Positions 41,516-49,946 of a DNA stretch of 64,000 nucleotides are shown piece after piece. The position numbers and the translations under genes are program-made. The notes under the pieces are model-generated. The model was given only the letters and a program-made list of their open reading frames with translations. It did not search any database and was not told the origin of the DNA. The stretch covers positions 1-64,000 of the forward strand of contig JAIQFE010000008.1 in the NCBI GenBank assembly GCA_020073445.1, written 5' to 3'. Each line of letters begins with the position of its first letter. Within the stretch, counting starts at the first letter, position 1. Source of the DNA: Terriglobia bacterium (GTDB taxonomy: Bacteria > Acidobacteriota > Terriglobia > Bryobacterales > Bryobacteraceae).

Positions 41516-42358
41516 TTAGTCGCAGAAGAATCGGAGCGAGCGCGCGATGTACGCTTTCATATCCGACCGTTTCACCACCGCATCAAGAAATCCGTGTTCC
41601 AGCAGGAACTCGCTGCGCTGGAAGCCTTCGGGAAGTTTTTGGCGGATGGTCTGCTCGATCACGCGCGGACCGGCGAAGCCGATGAGCGCGCCGGGCTCGC
41701 CGATGTTCAGGTCGCCCAGCATCGCAAAGCTGGCAGTCACGCCGCCCGAGGTCGGGTCGGTCAGCACGCTGATGTAAGGAACGCGCGCTTCGTCGAGACG
41801 CATCAATGCTGCCGAAATCTTGGCGAGCTGCATCAGGCTGATCGTGCCTTCCTGCATGCGCGCGCCGCCCGAAGCGGAAATAATGATCAGGGGCGAGCGG
41901 CTGTCGACAGAACGTTCCACAGCGCGAGTGATCTTTTCGCCCACCACCGCACCCATGCTGCCGCCCATGAACTTCCACTCCATGGCGCAGATGTTCACGC
42001 GCCGGCCGTCCAGCGAACCCGACGCCGATAACACCGCGTCGGATGCCTGGGTGGCTTCCTTGGCCGTCGCCAGCTTGGCCCGATACGCTTCATCCAGACG
42101 AAGCGGATCGCAGGATGTCATTCCCGTGTCGAATTCTTCAAAGCCGTCGTCGAACAGCATGCCCAGTCGAGTGCGGGCGTCGACCCGGAAATGGAATTCG
42201 CACTTGGGGCAGCACTGGAGGTTCTCGTCGAGGGCTTTTTTCCAGATGATCTGGCCGCAGCTTTCGCACTTCAGCCACAGGCCCTCGGTGCGCAGGCGCT
42301 TTTCGCCTTCGCCCAGACCTTCGTCCATGCCTGTCTTTTCACGGGTGAACCACGCCAT
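41516..42358 (-). CDS. accD: Acetyl-CoA carboxylase carboxyltransferase beta subunit
   Basis: 280 aa. The N-terminal zinc ribbon is CESCG...CCPKC (about 32-56). The crotonase-like carboxyltransferase domain has SASGGARMQEGTISLMQLAK and SVLTDPTSGGVTASFAMLGD, and GEPGALIGFAGPRVIEQTI. It makes malonyl-CoA with AccA. accA is not in the window. Starts ATG 42358. Confidence 0.95.
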   Translation of the reverse strand: MAWFTREKTGMDEGLGEGEKRLRTEGLWLKCESCGQIIWKKALDENLQCCPKCEFHFRVDARTRLGMLFDDGFEEFDTGMTSCDPLRLDEAYRAKLATAKEATQASDAVLSASGSLDGRRVNICAMEWKFMGGSMGAVVGEKITRAVERSVDSRSPLIIISASGGARMQEGTISLMQLAKISAALMRLDEARVPYISVLTDPTSGGVTASFAMLGDLNIGEPGALIGFAGPRVIEQTIRQKLPEGFQRSEFLLEHGFLDAVVKRSDMKAYIARSLRFFCD

Positions 42359-42433
42359 AGATACTGCTTCTAGCGTAGCAGGCAGTGGCTCGGAAGCGCT
42401 TCTTTCCTGGAGAAGTTCGCTGATTTTAAAGGA

Positions 42434-43396
42434 CTACTTCATTTCCCAGACGTAGGCGGCGAAGTCCCGGCGATTGACGAAGCCCATGCGCTCATAGAGC
42501 TGGCTGGCGGCGGTATTGGCGGTGGTCACGGTCAGGCTGACGCTGCGGCACCCATGATCGGCGAGCGCCACCAGGCTTCGCCGGAGCAGTTCGTAGCCGA
42601 GCCCGGTACCGCGAAAAGCGGGTGAGACGCAGACCTGCGTAATGTGGCCGACATCCTGCGCCACCAGGCTGGTGAGGCAGACCCCGTAGAGCCCGCGGCC
42701 GGTTGCCGGTACCGCGACAAAGGCCGCCGGTGCGAAAAACGTCCCGCAGCCGGGGTATTGCACGATGTTGGTGAGAAAACGGCGCGCGCCGCTTACGGAG
42801 CGGTACTGGTCGTTGATGTTGCTATCGATGTGGCCGCTGTAGGCCGCCGCAATCAGCCGCGCGGCATCTTCCTGGCGGCCTTCCGACCAGGGCGCGATAG
42901 TGACCTTGGGCTCGCGCGGGGGCAGGGAACGGATCGCGTCCACGGACACTTCGAAGAACTTGCGTGGAAACGCCCGGAACCAGCGTGGGTTCGGCATGCT
43001 CCGGGTGAGAGGGGAGCTGAGCATCATGAGCTGCGCTTCCACGCGGCGCGTGCCCGGCGTGCGCCACATCGCGTCCAGGATGGCGTTCAGCAGCGTGTTC
43101 TCGTTCTCGACGGTCCGGTAACGGCGTCCGACATACAGGCCGCCGATCAAGCCCTTGCCTTCCTCGCAGACGTAGTAACCGTAGCCGGCGATCTCCTTAT
43201 CGCGCGGCAGCGTGAAGCCGGTAAGCGCGCGCATGTCGACGAAACGGCGGACCAGGTCGGCCGAGGGGCGGTAATCCCAGTTCAGCTCGGTGCGCCACTC
43301 TTCGGTCTCTTCGTGAAGCAGCGGTTCCAGCTGGGCGGAGGTGATGTCGCGCAGGTCCACCAGGAGATTAGGATACTGATCGAAAAGCGCCGCCAC
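42434..43396 (-). CDS. GNAT-family N-acetyltransferase (320 aa)
   Basis: The C-terminal half holds the GNAT fold: ITQVCVSPAFRGTGLGYELL is motif A with R-G-x-G-L-G, followed by SVTLTVTTAN-like NTAASQLYERMGF. The N-terminal half (1-150) is a second degenerate domain, so the protein is a tandem type of about 320 aa. Starts at GTG 43396. Substrate unknown. It overlaps no neighbour and is divergent from the redoxin at 43443. Confidence 0.8.
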   Translation of the reverse strand: MAALFDQYPNLLVDLRDITSAQLEPLLHEETEEWRTELNWDYRPSADLVRRFVDMRALTGFTLPRDKEIAGYGYYVCEEGKGLIGGLYVGRRYRTVENENTLLNAILDAMWRTPGTRRVEAQLMMLSSPLTRSMPNPRWFRAFPRKFFEVSVDAIRSLPPREPKVTIAPWSEGRQEDAARLIAAAYSGHIDSNINDQYRSVSGARRFLTNIVQYPGCGTFFAPAAFVAVPATGRGLYGVCLTSLVAQDVGHITQVCVSPAFRGTGLGYELLRRSLVALADHGCRSVSLTVTTANTAASQLYERMGFVNRRDFAAYVWEMK

Positions 43397-43442
43397 GACC
43401 TGATATTAGCGCATAGCCCGAACTGGACGCATAAAATGAAGC

Positions 43443-44039
43443 ATGCGAGCAGACATCGTCCCCGGCGCCGTGTTTCCCGATTATGAGTTAACCGATCACG
43501 CGGGGAAACGCCGCAAACTTTCGGATCTGCAAGGGCCAGATCCGATGATCCTGGTGCTCAGCCGCGGAAGTTATTGCCCGAAGGATCGGAGGCAGGCCGA
43601 GGGTCTGGTCCAGCTGCATCGCGAGATGGAGGTCGGGTATTGCCGCCTGGTCACTATCAGCACGGACAATCTGCTCGAAACCAACGAGAACCGGACGGCT
43701 GTCGATGCGCACTGGCCGTTCTTGTCGGATGCGGGCCGCACCGTCCAGAAGGACCTGGACATCGTCGAGTACACCGATCCGGCGCACAATCCGATGATCC
43801 CGCACACCATCGTCCTGGAGCCGGGGCTGATCGTGTTCAAGATCTACAACGGCTACTGGTTCTTTGGCCGCCCGACGGTCGAGGAGCTTCGGCAGGACCT
43901 GCGGGCCGTGCTTAAGAAGTGCCGCCCGGATTGGGACATCACGAGTCCGGAGTTGAAGGCTGCATGGGCACGGGGGGAAAAGAACCGCTTTTATCCGTAC
44001 GGGAAGAGTTTGGCGAAAGTATTTAGCGAGCAGGACTAG
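43443..44039 (+). CDS. Peroxiredoxin-like redoxin
   Basis: 198 aa. PGAVFPDYELTDHAGKRRKL is the AhpC/TSA start. The site LSRGSYCPKDRRQAEGL has one Cys with PK around it, in place of the classical P-x-x-x-T-x-x-C. The PHTIVLEPGLIVFKIYNGYW strand follows. A C-terminal extension of about 35 residues is charged. It probably reduces or transfers thiols in the cytoplasm. It ends inside the nhaA remnant (17-bp convergent overlap). Confidence 0.7.
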   Translation: MRADIVPGAVFPDYELTDHAGKRRKLSDLQGPDPMILVLSRGSYCPKDRRQAEGLVQLHREMEVGYCRLVTISTDNLLETNENRTAVDAHWPFLSDAGRTVQKDLDIVEYTDPAHNPMIPHTIVLEPGLIVFKIYNGYWFFGRPTVEELRQDLRAVLKKCRPDWDITSPELKAAWARGEKNRFYPYGKSLAKVFSEQD

Positions 44040-45390
44040 CGGGCGTGCGCACGAGAATCACCGAACCGACGATTCCAGCGCACAGCGAGGCGATCAGGAT
44101 GCCCAGCTTCGCCGCCGTAAGATGAGCGTCGTCGGCAAAAGCTAAATCTGTCATAAAAAGCGACATGGTGAACCCGATCCCGGCCAGCCAGCCCGCACCA
44201 TGGATCTGCCTCCACGACACGTTCGCGGGAAGCGACGCGAGGCCTGAGCGAACTGCCAGCCATGAGGCCAGCGTTACGCCGATGGGCTTCCCGAGCACCA
44301 GCCCGAGTATTACGCCGAGCGTGACCGGCTGGGCGATCGCCTGGCGCAGGCCGCCCGAGAATGACACCCCTGCGTTTGCCAAAGCAAACACGGGCATGAT
44401 CAGGAACGTCACCCAGGGATGGAGCGCGTGCTCCAATCGGCGAAGCGGCGGCTGCACCTTCTCGCAAGCATCTTCCAGGGCGTCCACGGCGGCCTGCTGT
44501 TCTATGTCGCTCAGGACATCGAAGGGTTCAGTTTGCGCGGACCGTTCAAAGTGGTCCAGCAGCGCACGGCCGTGTTGCACGAAGTCGCGCTGATTGACAG
44601 CGGTCCGGCAGGGAATCATGAAGGCCAGGAGCACGCCGGCGATGGTGGCATGAATTCCAGAAAACAGCACCGTTACCCAGAGGGCCACGCCAATCAGAAC
44701 GTAGGGAAGGGGATGGCGCACGCCAAGTCGATTCGCCCCCAACGCCAACAGCAGATAGAAGGCAGCGATTCCGAGTGCACCCCATGCCAGATCCGCTGTG
44801 TAGAACACGGCGATGACCAGAACGGCTGCAATGTCATCGGCGATGGCCAGGGCCGTCAAGAAGACCTTCAGCCCAATAGGGATGCGATTGCCGAGCAGAG
44901 CCATTACGCCAATGGCGAATGCGATGTCCGTGGCCATCGGAATGCCCCAACCGCTCGAGCCCGGCCCGTTTGCGTTGAGGGCGCTGTAAAGCAGGGCTGG
45001 AACTACGACACCGCCCAGTGCAGCCAGAATCGGAAGCGCGGCTTGGCGAGCGGAGGCTAACTCCCCGGCCAACAGCTCGCGTTTGATTTCCAGGCCGACC
45101 ACAAAGAAGAACACGGCCATGAGCGCATCGTTCACCCAGAAGTGAAGCTCCTTGCTCAAGTTGAAGCCGGCCAAACCGATCGTGAAACGGATATGCCACA
45201 GAGCTGTGTAGGATTCGGCCCAAGGCGAGTTGGCCTAGACAAGCGCCACCAGCGTACAGGTCAACAGAACGATGCCGCCGGAGGTTTCCCGGCCGGCGAA
45301 ATTCTGGAAAGGCCGCACCAGTGCCGCGATCGGCGTATCTTCCGGCGGAATGCGTTGGGCGTCGACCACTGCCACCAGTGTGGCAGACAC
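44023..45390 (-). pseudogene. nhaA: NhaA Na+/H+ antiporter interrupted by in-frame TAG
   Basis: Reading from GTG 45390 the frame gives IAALVRPFQNFAGRETSGGI and TCTLVALV, then TAG (45237-45235), then ANSPWAESYTALWHIRFT and the rest of NhaA to 44023. Homologues have Trp at the stop (LIWANSPW), so a TGG-to-TAG change is likely. The rest is intact: WVNDALMAVFFFVVGLEIKR, ALAIADDIAAVLVIAVFY with the essential Asp pair. Restart could only use TTG 45174 and would lose TM1. It counts as a probable recent loss, unless the base is an error. Confidence 0.8.
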
Positions 45391-45411
45391 CCTAGGGCGC
45401 CGAGACCGATA

Positions 45412-46593
45412 CTATGCGGCCAGCATCTTCTTAATCGCCGCCGTCGCCTGCCGGGTCCGCTGTGGATTCTCGATCAGCGCAAACCGCACGTAACCTTCGC
45501 CCATTGGTCCGAAGCCGACCCCGGGGGACACCGCTACCAGCGCCTTCTCCAGCATCATCTTCGAAAACTCGAGTGACGTGAGGTGCTTGTGCTTCTCGGG
45601 AAGCGGAGCCCACACGAACATGGTTCCCTTGGGAGGCTCCACCGGCCAGCCCGCCTGATGCAAGCCCTGAATCAGAACGTCGCGGCGCTTCTGATACATT
45701 GCGCAAATCTTCTTGGTGTCTTCTTCGCACTCGCGCAGTGCGATAATCGACGCGATCTGGATGGGCTGGAACACGCCGTAATCCAGATAACTCTTGATCC
45801 GCGCCAGTGCACCGATCATCTTCGGGTTGCCCAGGCAGAAGCCCACCCGCCAGCCGGCCATGTTGTAGCTCTTGGACATCGAGAATATCTCGACGCCGAC
45901 TTCCTTGGCCCCCTCGACCTGCATCATGCTGGGCGGCTTGTAACCGTCGAAGCCCAGATCGGCGTACGCGAAATCGTGCACCACCATGGTTCCGTGATGC
46001 GCCGCGAGCCGCACGATCTCCTTGAAGAAATCCAGATCCACGCACTGCGTCGTAGGATTGTGCGGGAACGAAATCAGGATCATCTTCGGCGGCTTGGACG
46101 ACTTCTTATACAAGTCGTTCAGCGACTGGAGAAAGTCCGCCGGTGTCGGCATCGCCAGCAGACAGGCGTGACCCTCCGCCATGATGACGCCGTACTGATG
46201 GATGGGATAGCAGGGGTTGGGCGATACCACCGCGTCGCCCGGTCCGATCACGGCGAATAACAGGTGTGCGAGCGCGTCTTTCGCCCCGATGGTGACGATC
46301 GCTTCTTTTTCCGAATCAAAGGAGACGCCGTAATTCCTCTCGTAACGCTTCACGATCTCCTGGCGCAGGTGCGGGATGCCCTTGGACATCGAATAGCGAT
46401 GATTGCGCTGGTTGCGCGAGGCCTCCACCAGCTTGCTGACGATGGCGCGGGGCGTGGCGCCGTCGGGGTTTCCCATCCCCAAATCCACCACATCGAGCTG
46501 TGCGGCCCGTGCTTTTGCCTTCATCTCATTGATGACGGCGAACACGTAGGGCGGCAGCTTCTGGATGCGGTAGAACTCCTCATTTGGGTGCAT
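45412..46593 (-). CDS. Class I/II aminotransferase, AlaC-like
   Basis: About 393 aa; I start at ATG 46593 (MHPNEEFYRIQKLPPYVFA). PLP enzyme with VVDLGMGNPDG, VTIGAKDALAH, SFPHNPTTQ and the catalytic Lys in SMSKSYNMAGWRVGFCLG. It resembles E. coli AlaC (glutamate-pyruvate aminotransferase) and LL-DAP aminotransferases. The succinyl-DAP operon here has no dapC, so this could serve as N-succinyl-DAP aminotransferase; that is inference. It is divergent from the MFS gene with only 36 bp between. Confidence 0.85.
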   Translation of the reverse strand: MHPNEEFYRIQKLPPYVFAVINEMKAKARAAQLDVVDLGMGNPDGATPRAIVSKLVEASRNQRNHRYSMSKGIPHLRQEIVKRYERNYGVSFDSEKEAIVTIGAKDALAHLLFAVIGPGDAVVSPNPCYPIHQYGVIMAEGHACLLAMPTPADFLQSLNDLYKKSSKPPKMILISFPHNPTTQCVDLDFFKEIVRLAAHHGTMVVHDFAYADLGFDGYKPPSMMQVEGAKEVGVEIFSMSKSYNMAGWRVGFCLGNPKMIGALARIKSYLDYGVFQPIQIASIIALRECEEDTKKICAMYQKRRDVLIQGLHQAGWPVEPPKGTMFVWAPLPEKHKHLTSLEFSKMMLEKALVAVSPGVGFGPMGEGYVRFALIENPQRTRQATAAIKKMLAA

Positions 46594-46629
46594 TAAATCC
46601 ATTCTACGGCAGCGGGGCACGGACCCGCC

Positions 46630-47871
46630 GTGGGATCATGGAATTTGGTCCGTTCTCCTCTGCTCGCCATTTTCCTGATTGTCGCCGTGGACGTCCTCGG
46701 TCTGACGATCATGATTCCCTTGCTGCCGTTTTACGCGGAAAAGCTGGGCGCCAGCCCGCAGGAAGTCGGCTGGCTGATCGGGATTTACGCGCTTTGCCAG
46801 CTCTTTTCCGGCCCTCTGTTGGGCCGCATGTCGGATCACACCGGGCGCAAGCCTCTGCTGCTGGTGAGCCAGGCGGGAACCTGCGCCGGATTCCTGATCA
46901 CCGCGTTCGCGCCGTCGCTATGGATCTTGTTTGTCGCACGCGCCATCGACGGATGCACCGCGGGAAATCTGTCTCTCGCGCAAGCTTACATTTCCGATGT
47001 CACCGAGCCAAAAGATCGCGCGAAATCGTTCGGCATCATCGGTATCGCGTTCGGACTCGGGTTCCTGATCGGGCCGGCGGTATCCGGATTGCTGGCGAAG
47101 TACGACTATCGGTATCCGATCTTCGCCGCCGCGGCGTTGTCGGCCACCAGCATCCTGAGTACGTATCTCCTTTTGCCGGCTGTGCAGCCGGCGGGAGCAG
47201 GGAAGGGTTTGTCCGGACCTGGTGGAAAACGGCTGTCCTTGATCCAGTGGGGCGCCTACATCGAATATTTTCGCCAACCGGCACTGGCGACCAGGCTGTG
47301 GCAATTCTTTAGTTTCACATTCGGCTTTGCGATGTTCATCGCGGGCATGCCGCTGATTCTCGAACGCCGGCTGACGTGGGCCGCCAAGCCTTTTGGCCCG
47401 GAACAGGTCGGATACACATGGGCCTTCGCCGGGCTGATGGGAATTTTTCTTCAAGGTCCGGCTCTTGGCCGCCTCGTCAAGCGATTTGGCGAGCGCGCGT
47501 TGAACCGCACGGGCTTCATGGGTTACACGGTCGGATATGCCCTGCTGGCGTTCTGCCATTCGATCCCGATGCTGGCGCTCGCCACGCTGGTCACTTCGAT
47601 CGGCGGCATGGTTCGGCCGACGCTGACCAGTCTGATCACGCAGGCGACTCCGCGAGAAGAACAAGGCGTAGTCCTGGGCTTGACGCAATCGCTTAATTCG
47701 GTGGCGCTGATCATCGCGCCGCCGCTGGGCGGATTTTTGATCGAACGTGGCTGGCTCACGGCCTGGGGACTCGTCGCATCCGCAGTCACCTTCATCGGTC
47801 TGATGCTGGCCTCCGGATCGCCGGATGAGCTGCGCGAAAATCGCCCGGCCGCGAACGCGACCGCTCCCTGA
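46630..47871 (+). CDS. MFS transporter (TetA-like, 12 TM)
   Basis: 413 aa from GTG 46630. The loop 2-3 motif is GRMSDHTGRKPLLL, and the cytoplasmic half has RAIDGCTAGNLSLAQAYISDV, IGIAFGLGFLIGPAVSG as in TetA-type drug/H+ antiporters. Twelve hydrophobic segments. It may export a drug or metabolite; the substrate cannot be named. Confidence 0.85.
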   Translation: MGSWNLVRSPLLAIFLIVAVDVLGLTIMIPLLPFYAEKLGASPQEVGWLIGIYALCQLFSGPLLGRMSDHTGRKPLLLVSQAGTCAGFLITAFAPSLWILFVARAIDGCTAGNLSLAQAYISDVTEPKDRAKSFGIIGIAFGLGFLIGPAVSGLLAKYDYRYPIFAAAALSATSILSTYLLLPAVQPAGAGKGLSGPGGKRLSLIQWGAYIEYFRQPALATRLWQFFSFTFGFAMFIAGMPLILERRLTWAAKPFGPEQVGYTWAFAGLMGIFLQGPALGRLVKRFGERALNRTGFMGYTVGYALLAFCHSIPMLALATLVTSIGGMVRPTLTSLITQATPREEQGVVLGLTQSLNSVALIIAPPLGGFLIERGWLTAWGLVASAVTFIGLMLASGSPDELRENRPAANATAP

Positions 47872-47986
47872 GTTCGCGCGCGCGTAAATCGTGCGACACA
47901 TTTCCAACAGCTTACGCTCAATCGACACTTAGTACCTATCTGCCCTCCCGCCGCGCGTCGATTTATTTAGCAAAGGCAAAAATCTA

Positions 47987-48703
47987 TTGAGCCGTATCTC
48001 TGTATTCGCGTGTGAAGCACAGCCCATCGTTCTCGAAGGCCTGGCCAAAGTACTGTCCGGCTGCGAGGATCTGGAATACGTCGGATCGGCGTCCGCGCTC
48101 GGCGACACGTTCGCCGCGGTGCGGCAAAGCCAGCCCGATATCGTGTTGCTGGATCACTCCGCCGGACTGAAGGCGGTGTTCGAGTTCATTGCCGACGTGA
48201 AGAACGCAGCAGGGACCTGTCAGCCGGTCTTGTGGGTGCACGACCTGGCCGACGTGGACTGCTTCCGGGCGTTGCGCTGCGGCGCGCGCGGCATCCTCAA
48301 GAAGACGTTTCCGGTAACGGCGCTGATCGAGTGCATTCGCTCGGTGGCCGGCGGAAACGTCTGGATCGAGGGATCGCCCGAGCAATCTCACGACGGGGCG
48401 GACCGGCGGTCGGCTCCGCGCCTTACGCCCCGGGAGAAGCAAATCGTGGAGCAGATTTGCGAAGGCCAAAAGAATAAGGAAATCGCCCAGGCGCTTTCGA
48501 TCACCGCCGGAACGGTGAAAGTGCATCTGATGCACATTTTCGAGAAAACCGGCGTGAAAGACCGCTTCGAACTGGCCATTCAGGGCCGCAAACTGCTGGG
48601 TCTGGACGGTTCCATCGTCCCGCTCGGCATACCCAAGATGGCCCCTGCTTCCGAAGATGGTTTGGAACCGGCGCTAAAGTACACGCACATCCAAGGCGAA
48701 TAA
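47987..48703 (+). CDS. NarL/FixJ-type response regulator
   Basis: 238 aa from TTG 47987. The receiver (1-115) has FACEAQPIVLEGL, PDIVLLDHSAGL with the acceptor Asp, and GILKKTFPV with the Lys. LuxR HTH at about 143-205: LTPREKQIVEQICEGQKNKEIA. It probably regulates the pilus/glycan genes that follow within 8 nt, although no kinase is next to it. The tail after 205 is short and variable. Confidence 0.88.
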   Translation: MSRISVFACEAQPIVLEGLAKVLSGCEDLEYVGSASALGDTFAAVRQSQPDIVLLDHSAGLKAVFEFIADVKNAAGTCQPVLWVHDLADVDCFRALRCGARGILKKTFPVTALIECIRSVAGGNVWIEGSPEQSHDGADRRSAPRLTPREKQIVEQICEGQKNKEIAQALSITAGTVKVHLMHIFEKTGVKDRFELAIQGRKLLGLDGSIVPLGIPKMAPASEDGLEPALKYTHIQGE

Positions 48704-48710
48704 CAAGGGA

Positions 48711-49946
48711 GTGATCCCGACGCAAACCATCCCGGCCCAGGTGTCGGCGGCGCGGAGGCAGGGCAGCAGCACGTCCTCCCTTCCGTTGTACGCCGGGCTG
48801 GCCGTATTGGCCTTCTGCGCCTGCTGGACCCTGTTTGGGTCCTTCGTGGTCCCGGCAGCCCGGCTGCATGACTTCCTGAATCTTTATGCGGGCGCGTCGC
48901 TCGCGCGCGATGGCGACTTCGCCCGGATGCACGCGCCCGAGGTTCAGCTCGAGCGCGAGCGGGAATACGCCCCGCAGCTTCCCGAGCTGGTCCCGTTTGT
49001 TCGTCCGTCCTTCTATGCGCTGTTCCTTGCCCCGCTGGCCTGGCTGCCTTTTGGTGCGGCCTTTTGGGCGTGGCTGGGCGTGCAGGCTTCGATGCTCGTG
49101 GGAGCCTGGGCCTGGGCTTTCCGGCGCTGGGGAACCGACGCCTTGATCGTCGGATCGATGTACCTGCCCACGGCGCTGGGGATCGCGCACGGCCAGGATT
49201 GTGTCCTGGTCTTATGGATCGTGCTCGGGTCCTACGCCCTCGCACAACGCGGTCGGCATTTCTTAAGCGGCGTGCTCCTGGGCGCCGGTCTGATCAAGTT
49301 TCACCTGTTTCTGTTGTGGCCGATCATGCTGCTGATCCAGCGGCGCTGGCGGATGCTCGCCGGTGCGTGCGCTGCCGTGACCGCCGAGGTACTTACATCG
49401 CTGGCATTGGCCGGTCCCAGCGGAATCACGAAATATGTCGCGCTGCTGCGCATGTCCGACCTGCGCCGCTTGAATCCGTCGCCGGAGTTGATGATCAATG
49501 CGCGTAGCATCGCGCTGAACTTCCGCGTCGATAATACTGCCGTCACCGCATTATTGACCGCGGCCGCGGTGATTCTGACCGTCGCGGCCTGCTGGCGCGC
49601 ACCCCTGTGGCGCGCCGTTGCCGCGGCCAGTGCCGGATCGCTCCTCGTCGCGCCGCACGTGTACGGATACGACGCAGGATTGTTGCTGGCCGGCCTGTGG
49701 TTCGCCATTTTCGAAAGCAGTGAACATCCCGGGTCAAAAGGGCCGCGCATCACGGCGACGGCTCTGTTCACACCTATCCCGATGCTGCTGAATCTGGCCG
49801 GATCGCCCCTGGCCGCCGCCACCGCATTGGCGCTGTTCGCGTTTTTGGCCAGTCTGGCGTGGACGAGCCGGTCCATCTCGTTGGAAACGACCCAGGCAAG
49901 CTCGCTGGAAACGACTCAGGTAACAAGCCAGGAAGCGATGGCATGA
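48711..49946 (+). CDS. GT87-like polytopic glycosyltransferase (DUF2029)
   Basis: 411 aa from GTG 48711. About ten TM segments; the first loop has HDFLNLYAGASLARDGDFARM, where the Asp is typical of DUF2029/GT-C enzymes. VRPSFYALFLAPLAWLPF and AGLIKFHLFLLWPIMLL are hallmarks. It uses polyprenyl-linked sugars. The C-terminus repeats SLETTQASSLETTQVTSQ, coded by a 24-bp tandem repeat (49878-49925). It overlaps the next gene by ATGA. Confidence 0.75.
   Translation: MIPTQTIPAQVSAARRQGSSTSSLPLYAGLAVLAFCACWTLFGSFVVPAARLHDFLNLYAGASLARDGDFARMHAPEVQLEREREYAPQLPELVPFVRPSFYALFLAPLAWLPFGAAFWAWLGVQASMLVGAWAWAFRRWGTDALIVGSMYLPTALGIAHGQDCVLVLWIVLGSYALAQRGRHFLSGVLLGAGLIKFHLFLLWPIMLLIQRRWRMLAGACAAVTAEVLTSLALAGPSGITKYVALLRMSDLRRLNPSPELMINARSIALNFRVDNTAVTALLTAAAVILTVAACWRAPLWRAVAAASAGSLLVAPHVYGYDAGLLLAGLWFAIFESSEHPGSKGPRITATALFTPIPMLLNLAGSPLAAATALALFAFLASLAWTSRSISLETTQASSLETTQVTSQEAMA
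49878..49925 (+). repeat. 24-bp tandem repeat in the GT87 3' end
   Basis: Two units TCGTTGGAAACGACCCAGGC (49878 on) and TCGCTGGAAACGACTCAGGT (49902 on), each 24 bp, with a third partial unit. It codes for a repeated SLETTQ tail, probably a recent expansion. Confidence 0.6.
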
